A DNA stretch of 64,000 nt from [Eubacterium] eligens ATCC 27750 (lineage in GTDB: Bacteria > Bacillota > Clostridia > Lachnospirales > Lachnospiraceae): positions 2,080,191 to 2,144,190 of the forward strand of contig NC_012778.1 of the NCBI RefSeq assembly GCF_000146185.1, in the 5' to 3' direction. Shown piece after piece: positions 35,925 to 45,769 of this stretch. The translations under genes were made by a program, and so were the position numbers. The first letter of the stretch is position 1; each line of letters begins with the position of its first letter. The notes below the pieces were generated by a model that searched no databases, was not told the origin of the DNA, and saw only the letters and a list, made by a program, of their open reading frames with translations.

Positions 35925-37856
35925 CTATATCTTCGTAGCATGAACCTTAGAAACATCACCGTTAAACTCATACACAGCTATTCCATACTTATGTAAGTCA
36001 ATAAGCAATGACTGCGGATATCCATCACAATCTCCCTTAACGGCTGTAAGAGTCTTCTTCTGGTCAGCTTCATTATCTCCAAGAACCAGCTTATACTTAG
36101 TCTTGAACGGAACTCCTATTCTGAAGCTGTCTCTTTCAACTGGTGTAAAATTAAGTACAAAGAGAAGATTCTTCTTTCCATCCGGACTGATTCTCATAAA
36201 CGATAAAACGCTATTATCTTTATCATTGGCATTAATCCATCTGAATCCTTCACTGCTGTAATCAGTAGCATACAGACATGGATAATTCTTATTAAGCTTC
36301 AGACACTTCTTCGTAAAATCCTTAAGTTCTGTATGACTTTCATCCTCTAACAGATACCAGTCAAGAGCACGCTTCTCACTCCACTCATTCCACTGACCAA
36401 ATTCCTGTCCCATGAATAAAAGCTTCTTGCCAGGATGTCCACACATATATGCATATGCCAGCTTAAGATTCTTGAACTTGTCCTCCCTGTCACCAGGCAT
36501 TTTACCAAGCATAGAACACTTAAGATGTACAACCTCATCATGTGAAAGCACAAGAATGAAATTCTCGCTGTAAGCATACATCAATGAAAATGTCATCTTG
36601 CTATGATTAAACTTTCTGAAATATGGATCGAGTTTCATATATTCAAGGAAATCATGCATCCAGCCCATATTCCACTTAAATGTAAAGCCAAGACATTCCC
36701 CATTGTCAGGATCACCACTTACCATAGGCCATGCTGTTGACTCCTCAGCTATAGTTATTGCCTGTGGGAATCTCTTCTTTAACATGCTGTTAAAATGCTT
36801 TAAAAAGCTGATTGCTTCGAGATTACCGTTGTCACCATATTTGTTAGGAACCCAGTTTCCTTCTGTCCTTCCGTAATCCAAATACAGCATTGAAGCAACA
36901 GCATCAACTCTTAAACCATCAATATGGAACTTGTCCACCCAGAACATTCCATTAGCAATAAGGAAGTTAGACACTTCATTCTTGGAATAATCAAATACCT
37001 TCGTTCCCCAGTCAGGATGCTCTCCCTTTCTAGGGTCTGCATACTCATATACACAGCTTCCATCGAAATTAGCAAGTCCATGTGCATCCTTTGGAAAATG
37101 TGCCGGTACCCAGTCAAGAATTACACCAATTCCTTTTTCATGCATATAATCTACAAAATACATGAAATCCTTAGGTGTTCCATATCTTGCTGTAGGTGCA
37201 TAATAACCAGTTACCTGATATCCCCATGAGCCATCATATGGATACTCTGCAATTCCCATAAGTTCAATATGTGTGTATCCCATATCTGAAACATATTTTG
37301 CAAGCTCAGGTGCCAATTCTCTATATGTATAAAATCCGTCCTCTGTTCCATCATCTTTCTTCTTCCATGAGCCAAGATGACATTCATATATAGAAAGAGG
37401 AGCTTTAAGATGATTCTCCGTCTTCTTCTTCTCAACCCATTCAGAATCTTTCCATTCATAACCTGAAAGATCAGCAACTATTGATGCTGTCTCTGGTCTT
37501 AACTGTGCCTGATTAGCATATGGATCTGCCTTGTAAAGTGCCTCTCCACTCTGTGAAATAATAAGGTACTTATACATATCCCCTGCTTTAGCTCCCGGTA
37601 TGAACAAATCATATATTCCACCATCTGAAATCTTCTTCATATCATAACCATATGCATTCCAGTTATTAAACTCACCTATAACATAGACTTCTCTTGCAGC
37701 AGGTGCCCACACAGCAAAATACACACCTTCTTTTCCGTCTTTTACTCCAACATGCGCACCCATTTTGTTATATATCTCATAATGAGTTCCCTGTCCAAAA
37801 AGATATGCATCCAGTTCTGTGATTGCCAGCTGCTCGTATTTTTGCATATTCTTCAT
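35925..37856 (-). CDS. glgB: 1,4-alpha-glucan branching enzyme
   Basis: A 643-residue GH13 enzyme that creates alpha-1,6 branches in glycogen. It has an N-terminal carbohydrate-binding/immunoglobulin-like module (VYFAVWAPAAREVYVIGEFNNW, about 47-68). The catalytic barrel shows VILDWVPAHF (about 233), the nucleophile in IDGLRVDAVASMLY (about 303), the acid/base in ITIAEEST (about 354) and VLSHDEVVH (about 421). ATG 37856 is preferred because GGAGG is five bases upstream; the ATG at 37868 overlaps that site. No other glycogen gene is adjacent, so it is a stand-alone locus. A 205-base AT-rich spacer upstream shows no clear riboswitch. Confidence 0.95.
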   Translation of the reverse strand: MKNMQKYEQLAITELDAYLFGQGTHYEIYNKMGAHVGVKDGKEGVYFAVWAPAAREVYVIGEFNNWNAYGYDMKKISDGGIYDLFIPGAKAGDMYKYLIISQSGEALYKADPYANQAQLRPETASIVADLSGYEWKDSEWVEKKKTENHLKAPLSIYECHLGSWKKKDDGTEDGFYTYRELAPELAKYVSDMGYTHIELMGIAEYPYDGSWGYQVTGYYAPTARYGTPKDFMYFVDYMHEKGIGVILDWVPAHFPKDAHGLANFDGSCVYEYADPRKGEHPDWGTKVFDYSKNEVSNFLIANGMFWVDKFHIDGLRVDAVASMLYLDYGRTEGNWVPNKYGDNGNLEAISFLKHFNSMLKKRFPQAITIAEESTAWPMVSGDPDNGECLGFTFKWNMGWMHDFLEYMKLDPYFRKFNHSKMTFSLMYAYSENFILVLSHDEVVHLKCSMLGKMPGDREDKFKNLKLAYAYMCGHPGKKLLFMGQEFGQWNEWSEKRALDWYLLEDESHTELKDFTKKCLKLNKNYPCLYATDYSSEGFRWINANDKDNSVLSFMRISPDGKKNLLFVLNFTPVERDSFRIGVPFKTKYKLVLGDNEADQKKTLTAVKGDCDGYPQSLLIDLHKYGIAVYEFNGDVSKVHATKI

Positions 37857-38073
37857 AAAATCCTCCATTATATTATTATTATCCTACACGATACTCATGG
37901 GTCCCCTCAGATTATCCCACTAATTAATAGTATATTACCACATTAGCAAATTAATTACTACATTTCATATGCAAAAAAAATGTTCATTTCACATATATTA
38001 TGTTATACTGTAAATCGCATTGAAATAAATGCTTTATATAAGTTAGAAAGATGAAAAGGAGTATTAAATTCTT

Positions 38074-39039
38074 ATGATATACTATATTGTTAACGAAAGT
38101 TTCACCAACATCATAGCATTTGTAAGCATTTTATTTGCCTTCGCATTTACAATAGCTGCAATTGCTCTTGGCAAGAATCTTCTTCCAAGAGATGCCGGAA
38201 GAGCTTATGCCATTAACGGAAGTAAATCAGTTGGAAAGCCAAGAGGTGCCGGCATGATTTTCATTCTTACATTCACAGTCACATGTGCATTATTCGTAAA
38301 CTTAAGCGCCGAGCTTATCATTTATCTTATACTTGTGCTTGCCGCAATGCTCAGCGGATACCTTGATGACAGTGCTTCATCACCATGGGGTAATTTAAAG
38401 AAAGGTCTTATTGACCTTGCAATATCAGTTATGGCAGCTGTCACTTACCTGCATTACAACCCTAACACATTTGACCTTGCATTCTTTGGAAAGACAGTAA
38501 CTCTTAATCCAATCATATATGCAATACTTATTATTATACTTATATGGGTAAGTATCAATGTTACTAACTGTTCAGATGGTGTTGACGGCTTATGCGGTAC
38601 ACTCTCTGTTGTAACACTTGCCTCAGTGTATGTACTTTTTAAGTCATTTAATATTGAATCAGCTTACAGACACACCGTTCTTATTATGATTGTGTGTATC
38701 CTCGGCTACCTGTGGTTCAACGCATCACCAAGCAAGTTGCTTATGGGTGACGCCGGTTCGAGAGCAATAGGAATATTTATAGCATTTACATTCCTCAAGC
38801 TCCATGCACCGCTGCTTTATATTCCAATGGCACTTGTAATTATTCTCGATGGCGGACTTGGTCTTATCAAGGTTTCTTTCATGAGATTTCTTCACATCAA
38901 CTTAATGAAGAACCTTCGTACACCAATCCACGACCATATGAGAAAGAATAAAGACTGGTCAGATACGCAGGTTGTTTTCAGATTCACAATTATCCAGGTG
39001 ATTCTTGGTCTTGCAGTAATATATGGATTAATGTTCTGA
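38074..39039 (+). CDS. MraY/WecA-type phosphoglycosyl transferase
   Basis: A 321-residue polytopic membrane protein of about ten helices in the polyprenyl-phosphate sugar-1-phosphate transferase superfamily. Visible motifs are GYLDDSASSPWG (DD pair, about 109), VTNCSDGVDGLCG (about 166) and LLMGDAGSRAIG (about 228), then the PIHDHMRKNKDWSDTQVVFRF segment (about 293). The last corresponds to MraY PIHHHF...GWSE-Q-V-RF, but the second His is Asp. It is clearly MraY-like and could make lipid I, yet it sits outside any mur cluster, so it may be a second copy acting on another nucleotide sugar. The ribosome site AAAAGGAG is 12 bases from the ATG. A terminator follows. Confidence 0.85.
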   Translation: MIYYIVNESFTNIIAFVSILFAFAFTIAAIALGKNLLPRDAGRAYAINGSKSVGKPRGAGMIFILTFTVTCALFVNLSAELIIYLILVLAAMLSGYLDDSASSPWGNLKKGLIDLAISVMAAVTYLHYNPNTFDLAFFGKTVTLNPIIYAILIIILIWVSINVTNCSDGVDGLCGTLSVVTLASVYVLFKSFNIESAYRHTVLIMIVCILGYLWFNASPSKLLMGDAGSRAIGIFIAFTFLKLHAPLLYIPMALVIILDGGLGLIKVSFMRFLHINLMKNLRTPIHDHMRKNKDWSDTQVVFRFTIIQVILGLAVIYGLMF

Positions 39040-39054
39040 TATTAAATATATTAA

Positions 39055-39088
39055 AATGGCATGTCAGTTGGATTTCTGACATGCCATT
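39055..39088. terminator. Intrinsic terminator
   Basis: AATGGCATGTCAG (39055-39067) is perfectly inverted at 39076-39088, followed by TATTTCTG. It closes the MraY-like gene and reaches the stop of the convergent exonuclease gene. Confidence 0.85.
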
Positions 39089-40055
39089 ATTTCTGTTCTG
39101 AGAGTTTCTCAGCCTGACGCCGCCTGCGTCTGTGTTCCCTCTCTTTTATCTGCTTTTCATATATCTTAAGTGCGCCCTTTTCATCCGTGTGCTTCATAAT
39201 TCTGACTGCATAATATCTGCCTTCTTCGGTCTGTTTAACTCTGAAACGCCCCTTTATAAGCCCATGTTCATCACACGTAAACAAGCCGTAATAGCATTTC
39301 GAATTAGTAGCAAACCACTTAACCGTTCTTGTCATAGTCCTGCCACATAAAAAACATTTGCAGGAACGTACAGTTCTGTCGCTTGCAGCCTTGTCCCTTG
39401 TAGCAAATCCCTTTGAAATATACTTCTCATAAGTTCCAAAGTTAAGATATACCTCGTCCTTTCTTGACTCTGGAATTGTAAATGTGTCTATACTGCAGAA
39501 CTTCTTAACTCTGTCGAAATCCAGCTTCTTCATTATCTTAGCTGTGTACCTTGCATCACTCATTGCTGAATGATAATGCTCATCACCCTTGATTCCCTGC
39601 TCATCGATTGCAGATTTAAGATTCATGCGTGTCTTGCCATCTGAAAAATTAATACTGTAAAGTTTCTGAAGATCAAGATACAGAAGCGGCTTTGGAAAAT
39701 TCTCCGGAACATCATAGAACTTCATATTCCTTCTTAATTCAGTAATATCCATGCTTCCCCATGTAACAAATGTATAATCATCACCGCACCATTCAAGAAA
39801 TTCAGTTACACCCGATACGAAATCCGTTCCGTTAGCAAGGTCATTTTCTGTTATTCCTAGTATCTTCCTGACTGTATTCTGCAGCTTTGTATACACCTGT
39901 GGCTTAATGGTACACTGCCACTCATCTACAATATCAAGCTTCTCATTAACCTTCGCCGCGCCTATCTGTATAATCTCAAAAGGAAAATGATCCTCAGAAA
40001 ATTGTTTTCCCTTGGCACTCTGATTCCACTCAAGATCCATAACAATATAATTCAT
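39087..40055 (-). CDS. DEDDh 3'-5' exonuclease with zinc-ribbon-like tail
   Basis: A 322-residue protein with an RNase T/DnaQ-type exonuclease domain in the first 185 residues. The acidic and His residues are in VMDLEWN (about 5), SMDITELRRN (about 101) and HYHSAMSDARYTA (about 160), the DEDDh set. The C-terminal third contains CKCFLCG and a later CDEH, a likely zinc site, and ends in an Arg/Lys-rich helix that suggests nucleic-acid binding. It resembles the KapD/sporulation-inhibitor exonuclease branch; DNA versus RNA preference is unknown. The second Met (40055) is preferred because GAGG is nine bases from it, against three for the first. Confidence 0.85.
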   Translation of the reverse strand: MNYIVMDLEWNQSAKGKQFSEDHFPFEIIQIGAAKVNEKLDIVDEWQCTIKPQVYTKLQNTVRKILGITENDLANGTDFVSGVTEFLEWCGDDYTFVTWGSMDITELRRNMKFYDVPENFPKPLLYLDLQKLYSINFSDGKTRMNLKSAIDEQGIKGDEHYHSAMSDARYTAKIMKKLDFDRVKKFCSIDTFTIPESRKDEVYLNFGTYEKYISKGFATRDKAASDRTVRSCKCFLCGRTMTRTVKWFATNSKCYYGLFTCDEHGLIKGRFRVKQTEEGRYYAVRIMKHTDEKGALKIYEKQIKEREHRRRRRQAEKLSEQK

Positions 40056-40179
40056 AAACATTTTCCTCTGTTACTTATTCTAATCTCGTGATATCTACAT
40101 ATAAAAGCAAACATATTATAGCGTGTATGCGGGCGTATGTCGATAATAATTTATAAGATATTAATTTTTGAGTTATTAA

Positions 40180-40952
40180 TCACATTTTCATTTCTTTTTT
40201 TCGCTGATACATCTCCTCATCTGCACGCTCTCGGACTCTTTCCAGTTCCATATCATCAACTGTAAAAACAGCATAACCACAGGCAATTCCCACTTCTGTT
40301 GGAATAATTCTCTTATTGTTCAAAACATCTACATCATGATAAAGCTTTCTTATTACACGCTCTATGTCTACACTCTTTCCCTTTGGTATTATACAACAAA
40401 ACTCATCGCCGCCAATGCGGTAACACTTACCATAACGCTCAAATATATAGTAATATATAATCCTACCAATAAAATAACTACGCTTATAATAAATGCTGGC
40501 ATAGCTTTTCGAAGCAATCTCATATATATATCATTGCCTCCACCGATATAGAATTCCTGTTTCTGGCCTTCAACCTCCTTATAACAAGGTGAAATCTCTA
40601 TTTGAAGTCTGTCCACATCAGATGGAAGCTTTACAAAATTCCATGTCCATCCCGGGGTATTTCCCCATATACTTCGTTTATTACTAAGTCTGTAAATTTC
40701 TTCTCCTTGTGCATATACATTTATTCTCTGATGTGAAGAATAAAATACTATTGAACCTATATCCTGTCCATATGATTGTAAATTAAAATCATATTGTGTT
40801 TTTCCATCCTCTGTTATACTTACTGCTTCTGGAATGCAAGTTGTCAAAGTTTTTTCAGAAACTGCATCACTAAATGTGAAAACACTACATAAAAACATCA
40901 TAATAATCGCAGCTATTACTGTGCCAATTAATATCCCCTGTTCCCTTTTCAT
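40180..40952 (-). pseudogene. Broken membrane GGDEF protein with internal deletion
   Basis: The frame starting at ATG 40952 encodes a signal anchor (about 9-28), an extracytoplasmic beta-rich domain and the beginning of a membrane segment (about 153-175), then stops at 40389. The next part of the same strand, read in a different frame, encodes the second half of a GGDEF domain: FERYGKCYRIGGDEFCCIIPKG near 40444-40379, then TEVGIACGYAVFT and ERADEEMYQRKK up to a stop at 40180. The rest of the membrane region and the front half of the GGDEF domain, several hundred bases, are missing and the junction is out of frame. The product cannot be an active cyclase. A clear case of gene decay. Confidence 0.8.
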
Positions 40953-41134
40953 GTTATACCCCTTACCCTATATCTCCATCTTTTTAATTTTATCATGTAC
41001 AATGATTTTTTTCCATATATTGATTTCTTTAAGCAATAATTCTTTATAATACACTGTAATCACACACTAAAATATGTAATATAAAAAAGCAGCAACAATT
41101 CTCATCGCCACTGCTTGTCACTTCTTAATATAAA

Positions 41135-41206
41135 TGTTCCCACCCAGAGTCGAACTGGGGATTGAGACTTAGGAGGTCCCCGTTATATCCACTTAACTAT
41201 GAGAAC
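41135..41206 (-). tRNA. tRNA-Arg(CCT)
   Basis: A 72-nt cloverleaf on the minus strand. Acceptor GTTCTCA pairs with TGGGAAC (one G-T pair), the anticodon stem GGGAC/GTCTC encloses loop CTCCTAA with anticodon CCT, and the T-arm is CCCAG-TTCGACT-CTGGG. The CCA end is not encoded. It serves the rare AGG codon. It stands alone between the broken GGDEF gene and the chemoreceptor terminator. Confidence 0.94.
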
Positions 41207-41278
41207 AACTTGGCTAAACACCAAAAGAGATTTTATCACAAAACATCAGCAAGGTCAATGATACCCTGAGATTAAAAA

Positions 41279-41320
41279 GAAGCTGCCACCTGGCGATTAC
41301 AATCGCCGAGTGGCAGCTTC
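41279..41320 (-). terminator. Strong terminator of chemoreceptor gene
   Basis: GAAGCTGCCAC (41279-41289) pairs with GTGGCAGCTTC (41310-41320), continued inside by GGCGATT/AATCGCC. A TTTTTAATC tail follows on the minus strand. Confidence 0.9.
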
Positions 41321-41348
41321 CATAAACACATTTATCGGATTAGTTTAA

Positions 41349-43418
41349 TTATTGCAACTTGAACTTATCAATAGCTTCCTTAAGAGCCTCTGCGATATTA
41401 TCAAGTTCAACTGTAAATTCATTAAGGTCGTGCATTGTCTGCTCAACATCAACGGCTGATGCTGTAACCTCTTCAGAAGCTGCTGCGGTCTCAGTTGCTA
41501 CTGCTGCAACATCTTCCATCTTGCTTACAACATTACTTCTATTAGTATCCATAGCTTCATTGAGCTGTGTAATGTTATCAAGACCTTCCTTAAGTCCGTT
41601 AACTGAATCAGAAATTGTATTAAACAGTTCCTTAGCATCCTTAATAGAAACATTCTGTTCCTCTATAATACCAACTGACTCATCCATTGTCTGCTCAACC
41701 TGCTGTGACTTAATAGTAATCTCATTAACAATCTCCTTAATCTCATCTGTTGACTGCTGTGACTGTTCAGCAAGCTTTCTTATCTCATCAGCAACGACTG
41801 CGAATCCTTTACCGCTCTCTCCTGCTCTTGCTGCCTCGATAGAAGCATTAAGTGATAACAGGTTAGTCTGCTCTGTAATTTCTGTAATGGCATCTGATAT
41901 GAAATTAATCTTCTCTATACTGCTTACCATCTCAGATACAACTGCTTTAGAAATCTTAGAGTTATCAATTGAACGCTGTCCCTTAGTAATAAGTTCATCA
42001 ACAATTGTAAGTCCCTTATTACTTAACTTCTGTGTTTCAACAGACATATCACTGATATCAGTTACATAAGCCTTAGTTTCCTTTAATCTGTCTGCAAGAT
42101 TTTCTACTTCCTGTGTTGCTGTCTGTGTACTGTCTGCCTGACCTGATGCACCAACTGCAACACTCTGTATAGCCTCTGAAACCTGACCTACTGTCTCTGT
42201 AGTAGACTTAGATACTCCTGCAATCTTAGCAGATGCATCTACTATAACTCCACTCTTTTCCTCAACACCCTTAATAAGAACTGCCATGTTCTCAACCATG
42301 TTGTTAAAGTTATTCTCAAGGTCTCCAAACTCATTCTTCTTCTTTACATCAATTCTATCTGTTAAATCACCACCCGCAACATCCTTCATATGTCCAGAAA
42401 CCTTCTTAATCTCCTTAGTCATAGAAGCTGTAACTGCAAGTGCAATACCAATTCCAATAACAAATGCGATAATACTGAATATAACAGTATTGCTAATCAT
42501 CTTATTAGTTGTAGCAGATGTTTCTTTAGAACTGATAAAACCAACAAGTGTCCATCCTGTAACAGCATCCTTAGATGTTACTACATGTACCTTTTCACCA
42601 TTAATGTTTTCATCAAATGAAAATGCTTTATCATAATCATTCTCTGTAAGACCTTTAACTGTACTCCAGCAATTCAGTCCTGATACTGAATCTGTTACAT
42701 ACTTGTTATTATCATTATTAACAAGTATATTACCATCTTCATCTGCAAGGACAACAAATCCTGTATTAAGAAGTCCGATACCCTGTACAAAATCTGTAAT
42801 CTCAGAAAAATCAATATGCATACCCACAATACCATAATTCGTTCCGTCTGAATGCTTAATTTCCTGTGAAACAGTAATTATTGTCTTATCAAAATCCTTG
42901 CTGTAATATGGCTTTGAAAAATAAGCATAAATGCTGTTTCTTGCCTTAAGACCTTTACAATCTGTGTACCATACTTCCTTAGTTCTGTCTACACCTTTCT
43001 CAAGGCCACCCTTACTAAGTGTTTTTCCGGTCTCAGGGTTATATTCTCCCCAACCTGTAATCTCAAGATTAGTATTAGTAGCAAAGAAAGCTCTTTCTGC
43101 ACCATTAGTAACCTTTACTGATGCAATAAGAGAATCTCTTACTGCCTTAACATTATCATCTAAAGTTCCCTGATCCTCAAGATGCTTTACTTCATTCTTT
43201 CTTGTAAGCAGGTCTACCGGCTGCGACAGAGTCTTAAGATATGTAGTAAACTGATTCTGTGCTTCATTCAAAGTCTGCTCACTTGTTACCTTCATGTTAT
43301 TTTCCATTGAAGACGAAGTTGTTGTAATTGAACTTACCATAAGCATTACAATAGGAATTGTAATGGCAACAACGAAAAATAAAACAAGCTGAAAGCCTAA
43401 TTTTCTGAAAAACTTCAT
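41349..43418 (-). CDS. Methyl-accepting chemotaxis protein
   Basis: A 689-residue transmembrane chemoreceptor. A first membrane helix (about 7-29) is followed by a ligand-binding dCache-like domain (about 35-295), a second helix (about 302-325) and a HAMP linker with [17 protein letters not shown]. The signalling hairpin has the conserved tip [41 protein letters not shown] (about 512-552). It would control CheA and so flagellar rotation; the ligand is unknown. ATG 43418 has GGAGGG six bases upstream, and the longer frame adds a non-hydrophobic leader. It stands alone among c-di-GMP genes, linking it to the flagellar block 10 kb away. Confidence 0.95.
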   Translation of the reverse strand: MKFFRKLGFQLVLFFVVAITIPIVMLMVSSITTTSSSMENNMKVTSEQTLNEAQNQFTTYLKTLSQPVDLLTRKNEVKHLEDQGTLDDNVKAVRDSLIASVKVTNGAERAFFATNTNLEITGWGEYNPETGKTLSKGGLEKGVDRTKEVWYTDCKGLKARNSIYAYFSKPYYSKDFDKTIITVSQEIKHSDGTNYGIVGMHIDFSEITDFVQGIGLLNTGFVVLADEDGNILVNNDNNKYVTDSVSGLNCWSTVKGLTENDYDKAFSFDENINGEKVHVVTSKDAVTGWTLVGFISSKETSATTNKMISNTVIFSIIAFVIGIGIALAVTASMTKEIKKVSGHMKDVAGGDLTDRIDVKKKNEFGDLENNFNNMVENMAVLIKGVEEKSGVIVDASAKIAGVSKSTTETVGQVSEAIQSVAVGASGQADSTQTATQEVENLADRLKETKAYVTDISDMSVETQKLSNKGLTIVDELITKGQRSIDNSKISKAVVSEMVSSIEKINFISDAITEITEQTNLLSLNASIEAARAGESGKGFAVVADEIRKLAEQSQQSTDEIKEIVNEITIKSQQVEQTMDESVGIIEEQNVSIKDAKELFNTISDSVNGLKEGLDNITQLNEAMDTNRSNVVSKMEDVAAVATETAAASEEVTASAVDVEQTMHDLNEFTVELDNIAEALKEAIDKFKLQ

Positions 43419-43566
43419 AGCTTTCCCTCCTCGTTTATAATTAATAATATTTAGTTGACATTTCCGATTTCTTACATGCCTTGTATTATAATACCACATT
43501 TGTAAAAAAATGTAAATTTCTATATTAAATACAATTTATTATGAAAGCATATATTTAACAACAATA

Positions 43567-44490
43567 TCAGTCAGTAAATCTTACATTTCCCTGAAGCCAT
43601 ATCTGTCCTTTGAATCTGCGGCCTACGGCTGGTTCTCCAAGCAGATGTTCCTTATTAACTGCTGTAGTTATAATAAGACTGTTACATTCAAGAACCATAA
43701 TATATATCTTCTCACCAGTGTATATATTCTCCTCTTCACGCAGTTCAAGAATCTCTCCTATGACGGAATACTGGTCACATTCTACACCGCATGGCATAAA
43801 TGTTGAGTCTACTATAGTAAATATATCTTCCTTCATGACACGGTTAGAAAGTTCATTGTATGTATCAATATCTTCAATTGTAAGGCTCTCAATTGCATCC
43901 TCATCTCCATTCTTTGCAGCCTGAATTAGATTCTTTCTTGCAATTTCATCCTGTCTGCTTTTCTTAGAATTTCTTTCTTTTCTCACTGGAAGCATAATAA
44001 TTCCACCAAGAGAAAGCCCTGTAAGTGCAACCTTTTTGTTCTTAATCGGAACCTTTGTTATATCATTCTTAATATCAGGATCAAAATCAGGTATCTTAAA
44101 ATCTTTTCCACTATATAGATACTCAAGATAATCCATAACATTCTGAAGATAGAATATAAGCGTAACTCCTGTCTTTAATTCATCACATATTACTGCATAT
44201 GACTCCTTATCAAGATGTCTTTCAATTGTCATTTCCTCATTTTCACTTAAATTCTTTCCCACTACAAATGGAAAATAATACTCATATTTAAAAGTATTCT
44301 TTTCATATCTTCCATACACATACAAACCCGTTGAATTGCTAAGGCGCAAGATAATAACGCCACGATCTAATTTCTCGTGGCGTATCACAAATCCTTCTTT
44401 TATACTTTCTTTAATTCCTGTTTTAATAAATTTTTCTTCAGCCCTGGATGTCATATTATTAAATCCAAGCGCTCTTATATATAAATTCAT
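43567..44490 (-). CDS. DUF3881-like protein of unknown function
   Basis: A 307-residue cytoplasmic protein that I recall as DUF3881, a Lachnospiraceae family. The N-terminus MNLYIRALGFNNMTSR is characteristic. Residues 20-160 are a mixed alpha/beta domain with FPFVVGKNLSENEEMTIERH, a Lys/Arg-rich linker sits near 170-190 (RKERNSKKSRQDEIARKNLI), and the C-terminal 80 residues are beta-rich (VIGEILELREEENIYTGEKIYIMVLECNSLIITTAVN), like an OB-fold or PilZ-like barrel, though no RxxxR motif is present. It lies just behind the HD-GYP phosphodiesterase gene with a 16-base gap and is likely co-transcribed with it, hinting at a signalling role. Function is not known. Confidence 0.75.
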   Translation of the reverse strand: MNLYIRALGFNNMTSRAEEKFIKTGIKESIKEGFVIRHEKLDRGVIILRLSNSTGLYVYGRYEKNTFKYEYYFPFVVGKNLSENEEMTIERHLDKESYAVICDELKTGVTLIFYLQNVMDYLEYLYSGKDFKIPDFDPDIKNDITKVPIKNKKVALTGLSLGGIIMLPVRKERNSKKSRQDEIARKNLIQAAKNGDEDAIESLTIEDIDTYNELSNRVMKEDIFTIVDSTFMPCGVECDQYSVIGEILELREEENIYTGEKIYIMVLECNSLIITTAVNKEHLLGEPAVGRRFKGQIWLQGNVRFTD

Positions 44491-44506
44491 ATATTACTCC
44501 GATACT

Positions 44507-45595
44507 CTATTCTGTATCAACTATAAATATAGTAAGTTTCTTTAATAAATTATGCTCTACATTATCTGTATAAGGTGTTCCATCAGCATGCTGAGTCATT
44601 CTTATAACCGGTCTGTCAGCAGCTTCCTTATTCTGCCTGATAACAATACCTTTACCGCCATCACTTGTATAAACAGTACATCCAACAGGATATGCTGCCA
44701 CAGAATCCAGAAACTTCGCTGCGATTGTAGAATCATACTTAATTCCCGCATGAACCTTTATGTACTCAATTGCTTCATAAATCTTCATTCTTTCACTTCC
44801 GATACCACTTATCATGCTATCGAAATCATCACAGATAGAAACAAGCTTAACTTCCGGCTTAAGTCTTTCTCCTTTATGCTGGAATGGATATCCTGAACCA
44901 TCTATTCTTTCATGATGAAAAAGGACTATTTCCTTAGCCACATCCGGAAGCCATGCTTCATCCTGTAATGAGCTATAGCCAAATATTGTATGCTTCTTAT
45001 ACTCAACAACATCCTTAGGTGTCATATTTTCTTCATTAACATTAACATAAGGAACATTGATATATCTTAACCCAATATCATGAAGTATTGCACCCATTGA
45101 TACATTATGAACCTGCTTGTCACTCATCTTAAGCCTTAGTGCCATAATTGTAGATAATGCACATACATTTATACAATGAGTGTACATATCCGTGCTTACA
45201 TTCCTGATTTCTGTTATATTATTAACCACTTCCGGCTCAGCAAGCACAGAATCCAGTATTCTCTGTGCTTCCTCAACAATGACCTTTAGTTCTTCGTTAT
45301 GTTTATAAATGTGTTTTTCTAGTATTCTCTTAACTACCTGCCTTGAATTCTTTGCAGTTTCTTCCAGCTTATATGGATATTCCTCTTCTACATTACCGGA
45401 CGATGTGTTTTCTGTTAAAATTCCTTCTTGTTCATCCTTTATATATACAGTTCTTGTTCCAAGATTCCTGATTCTGCTAATAAGTTCTGTTGTCATAGGA
45501 ACATCAGCATGAATAAGTACCGCGTCAGCCTGCGATAATATAGGAAGGGCTAATATATCATTTTCTCTAAGATTATCAACACTTACCTGCTTCAT
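44507..45595 (-). CDS. HD-GYP cyclic-di-GMP phosphodiesterase
   Basis: A 362-residue soluble protein. The N-terminal 120 residues contain no clear receiver or PAS motif. The HD-GYP domain (about 130-300) shows the metal ligands in AILHDIGLRYINVP (about 171) and HHERIDGSGYPFQHKGERL (about 225), that is the HD and GYP signatures, with a further DDFDSMISG segment. It should hydrolyse c-di-GMP, opposing the GGDEF protein at 15 kb. ATG 45595 was chosen for its GGAG site six bases upstream. It is the first gene of a likely two-gene unit with the DUF3881-like protein. Confidence 0.92.
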   Translation of the reverse strand: MKQVSVDNLRENDILALPILSQADAVLIHADVPMTTELISRIRNLGTRTVYIKDEQEGILTENTSSGNVEEEYPYKLEETAKNSRQVVKRILEKHIYKHNEELKVIVEEAQRILDSVLAEPEVVNNITEIRNVSTDMYTHCINVCALSTIMALRLKMSDKQVHNVSMGAILHDIGLRYINVPYVNVNEENMTPKDVVEYKKHTIFGYSSLQDEAWLPDVAKEIVLFHHERIDGSGYPFQHKGERLKPEVKLVSICDDFDSMISGIGSERMKIYEAIEYIKVHAGIKYDSTIAAKFLDSVAAYPVGCTVYTSDGGKGIVIRQNKEAADRPVIRMTQHADGTPYTDNVEHNLLKKLTIFIVDTE

Positions 45596-45682
45596 AATGC
45601 GCTCCATTCTTAATTAAACATTATTCAACCCCTGTTACTATAGGTAAAAGATAGCATATTTTAATTAATATTACAATGAATA

Positions 45683-45711
45683 TTGACTTATAATTATATT
45701 AGTGTTATATT
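45683..45711 (+). promoter_or_regulatory. Sigma-A promoter of adhE
   Basis: TTGACT (45683-45688), a 17-base spacer and TATATT (45706-45711) stand about 60 bases before the adhE start. The surrounding sequence is AT-rich and suits a strong promoter. Confidence 0.75.
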
Positions 45712-45769
45712 GACATTGTTAAATTATTATCAATCAATATTACACGAATCAATTTATGGAGGAAATGTT

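Noticed and set aside
37857..38073. Riboswitch upstream of glgB or the MraY-like gene
   Set aside because: The divergent spacer is AT-rich with a short GC-rich patch but no recognisable aptamer core.
41359..42069. Long plus-strand frame of 236 codons, Ser/Leu-rich
   Set aside because: It is the antisense shadow of the conserved chemoreceptor signalling domain.
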